Shown here: in pieces, positions 60,959 through 64,000 of the stretch | How the letters are laid out: every line of letters starts with the position of its first letter | Position numbering within the stretch: the stretch's first letter is position 1 | Source: Prorocentrum cordatum | Taxonomy: Eukaryota > Sar > Dinophyceae > Prorocentrales > Prorocentraceae | Assembly (NCBI GenBank): GCA_963575745.1 | Contig: CAUYUJ010015749.1 | Coordinates: forward strand, 841,443 to 905,442 | Direction of reading: 5' to 3' | Length of the DNA: 64,000 nucleotides | Position numbers and translations under genes: made by a program | Notes under the pieces: model-generated | The model's input: only the letters and a program-made list of their open reading frames with translations | Told to the model about the DNA's origin: nothing | Database searches by the model: none

Positions 60959-61339
60959 CTCGGCGGCGAGCGAGGGGGGGGAGTGAGAAGGAGGAGGACG
61001 CCTTCTCAGAAGGCGCCAGGACTTCGCAGAAGTCTTCCGGGAAGATTTAGGAACAGGGGAACGAACAACGACATAAACATAAAACCTCGGAGGTATGCGC
61101 GGATTTCTCGGATCGTCGCTGGGGCCCCCTGGCGGCGCCTCCAGCGCCGCCCCTGGCGCGCTCCGCGCGCCAGGGAGGGGGTCCAGCGCGGATCCAAGAA
61201 ATCAGCGCGGACTTCCGAGTTGTTATGCTCATGCCATTTTTCGTTCCCCTGAGAAACCTTCTCAGAAGGCCGGGGGACTGCCGAGCCCTCCGAAAAGGCC
61301 TTCTCCTTCTCGCTTGCCCCCCCCTCTCTCGCCGCCGAG
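60959..61339. mobile_element. Foldback element, family TCGGCGGCGAGCG, copy 3, interrupted
   Basis: Outer arms CTCGGCGGCGAGCGAGGGGG and CCCCTCTCTCGCCGCCGAG, and inner GAAGGCGCC/AGAAGGCC arms, match the copies at 23613 and 24133. At the centre a 194 bp element of another family (61056-61249) has been inserted. Confidence 0.8.
61056..61249. mobile_element. Long-TIR foldback element, family CGGAGGTCCGCGCGG, copy 3 (nested)
   Basis: The ends GGGGAACGAACAACGACATA and GCCATTTTTCGTTCCCC are inverted. Arms of ~75 bp carry CTCGGAGGTATGCGCGGATT and its inverse. The centre is CCTGGCGCGCTCCGCGCGCC. It defines the family ends as GGGGAACGAA. It is nested within the 60959-61339 element. Confidence 0.85.
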
Positions 61340-61433
61340 AGGCGGCGCGGAACGCGGCACGGAAGCTCTTCGGGGTCTCTGGGCCCACGCTTGGCTGGGG
61401 CTCATCTCCACTGCATCCGCGAGGAGTGTCGTC

Positions 61434-61600
61434 TAGAGGAAAGAGAACTATGCACATGCACCGACCCTGACAACGCCCATCCTTGACCCAGGATCGGTGC
61501 ATATACCTTCCTGGCCAAGGCAAGAGGGCGTATGCACCGATCCTGGGCTCAGGATGGTCCTGGCCAGAATCGGTGTATGTGCATAGTTCTCTTTCCTCTA
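61434..61600. mobile_element. MITE with perfect 24 bp TIRs and 5 bp target duplication
   Basis: A 167 bp element with termini TAGAGGAAAGAGAACTATGC-ACAT exactly inverted at the right end. Similarity continues inward to about 36 bp. It is flanked on both sides by tcgtc (61429-61433 and 61601-61605). The interior repeats ACCGATCCTG in both orientations. Superfamily is not assigned from these ends. Perfect TIRs suggest recent movement. Confidence 0.92.
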
Positions 61601-61787
61601 TCGTCTGCGGTCTGAGCCGTGGCCCTCTGCAGCGGCCTCGGCTGCGCCGAGACTCGTGCGTTTCCGCGGAGTGGCGGCGCCGGGTGGCTCGCAAGGCCCG
61701 CGGGGCACCGTGCCCGCTCCCGGGCGGGAGCCCTGGGGCTCGGGTTGTGCTCACCGGGTGCCTGGGTAGGCTTAAGTCGGGCCTGTC

Positions 61788-61841
61788 CCTCGGCGGCGTC
61801 GTCGTCGGAGCCCGCCGGCTCCGACGACGACGCCGCCGAGG
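61788..61841. repeat. Perfect 24 bp inverted repeat with 6 nt loop
   Basis: Arms 61788-61811 and 61818-61841 (CCTCGGCGGCGTCGTCGTCG-GAGC and its inverse) flank CCGCCG. Both strands translate to the same SSSEPAGSDDDAAE-like peptide. A strong hairpin is expected in DNA or RNA. Confidence 0.9.
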
Positions 61842-62010
61842 TCGCCCTGGCGATGACGCCGCCGCCAGCGCTGCCCGCCTTCCCGCTCATGTCCAGCTTG
61901 ACGGCCGTGAAGAGCGAGAAGAGCGAGAAGAAGAAGAAGAAGAAGAAGAAGCCGAAGAAGGATCGCAGGGGCGCGATGGAGGCGACGTCAGTGTGCACGG
62001 CTGGCGCGAG
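61842..62010 (+). CDS. Lysine-rich exon-like segment
   Basis: From the hairpin on, the frame reads SDDDAAEVALAMTPPPALPA, FPLMSSLTAVKSEKSEKKKK and PKKDRRGAMEATSVCTAG. The (AAG)n of the Lys run is a short microsatellite. Basic, nuclear-like composition; no domain. It may be an exon of an unknown gene cut by the MITE-like sequence downstream. Confidence 0.35.
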
Positions 62011-62130
62011 TTTAAAAAATAGTCAAAAAATAGTATGGGGACTATTTTTTGTATTTTTTGCCATTTCGGAGCATTTCTTGAGTACTTGTATTTTTCGTCG
62101 GAAATCCCCCTGTAGGGGGATACGCCCGAC

Positions 62131-62866
62131 TTCAGGGTAGGCCCTGTTTGAATGGTGCCCGTCGGTTGATCTCCCGGCGCCAGAAGGTAGACCAGGGAGG
62201 ACGACGACGAGGTAGCAGGCGGAGCGGGTGGACCAGGCCAGCGCAGCCCCCGCAGAAACGGGAGGGTTTGGGGGCGGCGGGGCCGCGGGGCCACCGGCGG
62301 TTTCGCGAGCCAGTGGCGACCAGGCCTTTGTCTAACCCGATGCGCTTGCCACGTCAGAGTTGCATGGCGCAAAGATGCAGCCCCTCACCACGGACCAGTC
62401 CCAAAGTTTATGATGTTCCAACCTACTTTAGCCTTGCCCACCAGAAAGAATCTCTAGCACCAATAAGATACCGAAACTGGAGGGTTTTCACGTGTCGGGC
62501 CCGGGGAGGCGATACTCGTTCCATATTTTTGTCGGTACTTTTCTGGGTGCTCGAAGTTATTTATGGGATTTGGTCCGTAAGTACGACTGCAGCAACATAA
62601 CCCAAAGTGTTCGCGCTCTCGCTCCCCCATAGGTCCGTTGTTCGGTGGGCCCCTCGGCATCCACAGGTGGCGCGCCTGATAGACCACTGGCCCGGCCGGT
62701 GCACAGCACCGAGCGCAGAGCGCAGCACGCGTGCAGAGCATCCGCGGTCCGCCAGCCCTGGAGGGGCCTTCGAGGATCCGATGCTGGCCCCGGTGCGCCC
62801 AACGGTTATGATAGGTTCCGCCCTCAGGGAACCGACCCCAGATGAAGCCAAAGATCCCCGAGAAGA
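62131..62866. other. Unassigned sequence
   Basis: About 730 bp with overlapping open frames on both strands and no recognisable motif or repeat. Confidence 0.3.
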
Positions 62867-63178
62867 GAGCCCAGACCCCCGACGTCATGCTTCTTTCACA
62901 GCGTAAACCCCCAGAGAGGTCTCGACGCCCCCCCCCGGAAGCAGTTTCTCCTTGCTTTTTTCATGGCCCCTGGGGCCTGGTCAGGGCCTCTGGGGGCCGA
63001 AAACTGCACAAAGCAAACAAAGAAAAAGTCCCGTCGTGACTGCACTGCGAGGGGAACTACAGGAAAGAAGAAGAATCCCAAAAACTCCCCCCCTCCCCCC
63101 CCACACACACAAAACACAAAAAAACAGTGGAAACCAAAACAAGCAAAAAACAAAAAACAGGAAGAGAGAGAGAAAAAC
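62867..63178 (+). repeat. Dispersed CCCCCGACGTCATG-family piece, then A-rich sequence
   Basis: GACCCCCGACGTCATGCTTC and CCCCCAGAGAGGTCTCGACG match the 30390 repeat. 63040-63178 is increasingly A-rich (CAAAAAACAGGAAGAGAGAG). Confidence 0.6.
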
Positions 63179-63206
63179 AAAAAAAAAAAAAAAAAAAAAA
63201 AAAAAA
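63179..63206. repeat. A28 homopolymer
   Basis: Twenty-eight consecutive A, preceded by A-rich sequence. It could be the tail of a retroposed RNA on the plus strand; no matching flanking duplication was found. Confidence 0.9.
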
Positions 63207-63250
63207 TGCGAGGGATGCGACAGGGCGGCCAGGCCTCCCACCCCTGCCAG

Positions 63251-63289
63251 GTGCCCGACTTTGGCGCCCGGGACATCTTCGTGGCCTGA
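63251..63289 (+). CDS. Possible terminal exon
   Basis: After CCCACCCCTGCCAG (AG|G) the frame VPDFGARDIFVA ends in TGA (63287-63289). It is short, but the acceptor and composition are typical. The upstream exon is not identified. Confidence 0.3.
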   Translation: MPDFGARDIFVA

Positions 63290-63960
63290 GCCCGGCGGGC
63301 GCCGGAGGCGCCCCGCCCCGGATGGCCCCCCCTCTCGGAGGACGGCGTGCGGCAGGCGGCCCGCGGCAGGGGGCGGGCTTCCGCAGGAGTCTGCGCCGCA
63401 GATCCTGGGAGCCTCTCCTCGGGGGAAGTGTAGATGTCGACTCGCAAGAGCCGACAAGATGGCATGGGAGGCTCCCACGAGTTGCCACCGAAGATGGCAT
63501 GGGAGCTTCTCATCGACTCATGAAGCAATCACAACGGGAGGCTTTCCCCTACTTCCGGACTCTGGGCGCCCTTACCGGGCCTCGGGACAGTTAAAAAGCG
63601 ATTCAGGATGAGAAACCGGTCCCGGGGAATGGGTCCGATTTCTGGGGTCGGCTACACGTAAGGGTGACTCTTCGCCGGAGTGACCTCTCGTGCGGGCTCA
63701 CTGAGGTCCCCCGATCGCCGAACGCGGTGCAATAGTAGCGTCTTGCGCGCTTGTGTTTGGTCCCCCCGCGGCCCCCAAGAAGCCGAGTACCAAACATCAC
63801 TCTTATCGGGGAAATGCAAGACTCGAGTATGCCAGAACTCGGGTTTGCCGGCGTTCTTTGGCGAGCGCGTCCTGGAGTTTGACGGAGCAGTTGTCGTGGG
63901 CTGCTTGCAGCGGGAGTTCGCGTCAAATTTCAGATCGGGTCTCGTCATTTTCATGATGGC
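63290..63960. other. Unassigned sequence with inverted dispersed repeat at 63575-63660
   Basis: 63575-63660 (AAAAGCGATTCAGGATGAGA, CCGGTCCCGGGGAATGGGTC) is the inverted CCCCCGACGTC-family repeat. The rest has no recognised gene up to the window end. Confidence 0.45.
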
Positions 63961-64000
63961 CCCGTCACGCCAACCCGAGCCCTCAGTACCCGAGTCTTAC

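Larger units (their letters stand above)
61776..62130 (+). mobile_element. Possible MITE of the GTCGGGCATGTCCC family, copy 3
   Basis: The right end (CCCCTGTAGGGGGATACGCCCGAC) and AT-rich block (AATAGTATGGGGACTATTTT at 62023) match copies at 14910 and 15244. The only candidate left end is GTCGGGCCTGTCCCT at 61776, which would enclose ~230 bp of unrelated coding-like sequence. Either a left-truncated copy (from ~62000) or one with captured DNA. Confidence 0.5.

Overview
The window looks like nuclear DNA of a dinoflagellate. Three sequence clues support this. (1) A near-perfect copy of the dinoflagellate spliced leader lies at 58106-58127 (20 of 22 positions). (2) A SET-domain gene is split by an intron that only joins in frame if a non-canonical GC-AG pair is used, with a G after the acceptor. 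(3) Coding sequence is sparse, GC-rich and in short exon-like pieces, separated by very long microsatellites, foldback elements and decayed LINE-type retrotransposons. The species cannot be named from the sequence alone. No rRNA, tRNA, operon, CRISPR or bacterial feature is visible.

Layout. 1-12.1 kb is almost all repeats: a ~280 bp tandem array, (CCT)n blocks, a composite dispersed repeat, a ~175 bp tandem array, a hAT-like MITE family, foldbacks, and kilobases of CAT/CAG trinucleotides. 12.9-14.7 kb holds exon-like pieces of an alanine-rich coiled-coil protein whose frame breaks at homopolymers. 15.6-22.3 kb is a nearly intact non-LTR retrotransposon (endonuclease, reverse transcriptase, zinc knuckle, RNase H, then an alanine/aspartate-rich tandem-repeat tail), bordered on both sides by (CCT)n. 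22.8-26.0 kb is foldback-containing tandem repeats and pyrimidine microsatellites, ending in (ACT)n. 26.1-27.5 kb has a G-patch fragment next to a frameshifted second reverse transcriptase. 27.9-29.5 kb is a large inverted array around a minisatellite. 31.2-38.1 kb is a third, minus-strand LINE, decayed and split by 2 kb of tandem repeats. 38.3-49 kb is composite repeats, GGA/CCT blocks and an inverted tandem array at 43.7-44.8 kb.

The main host gene seems to be a plus-strand SET-domain lysine methyltransferase of the SETD3/Rubisco-LSMT type. It is spread over about 45.05-56.9 kb in at least five exon-like pieces. The SET core and the start of the substrate-binding domain (55969-56149 and 56326-56915) are well supported; the three upstream pieces are inferred from family-like order and motifs. 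Its long introns contain most of the repeats between 45 and 56 kb.

57-64 kb returns to foldback elements (one nested inside another; one MITE with perfect 24 bp termini and a 5 bp target duplication), microsatellites, the spliced-leader relic and a few unassigned exon-like segments. Many of the longest open frames in the window are translations of microsatellites and are not annotated as genes.
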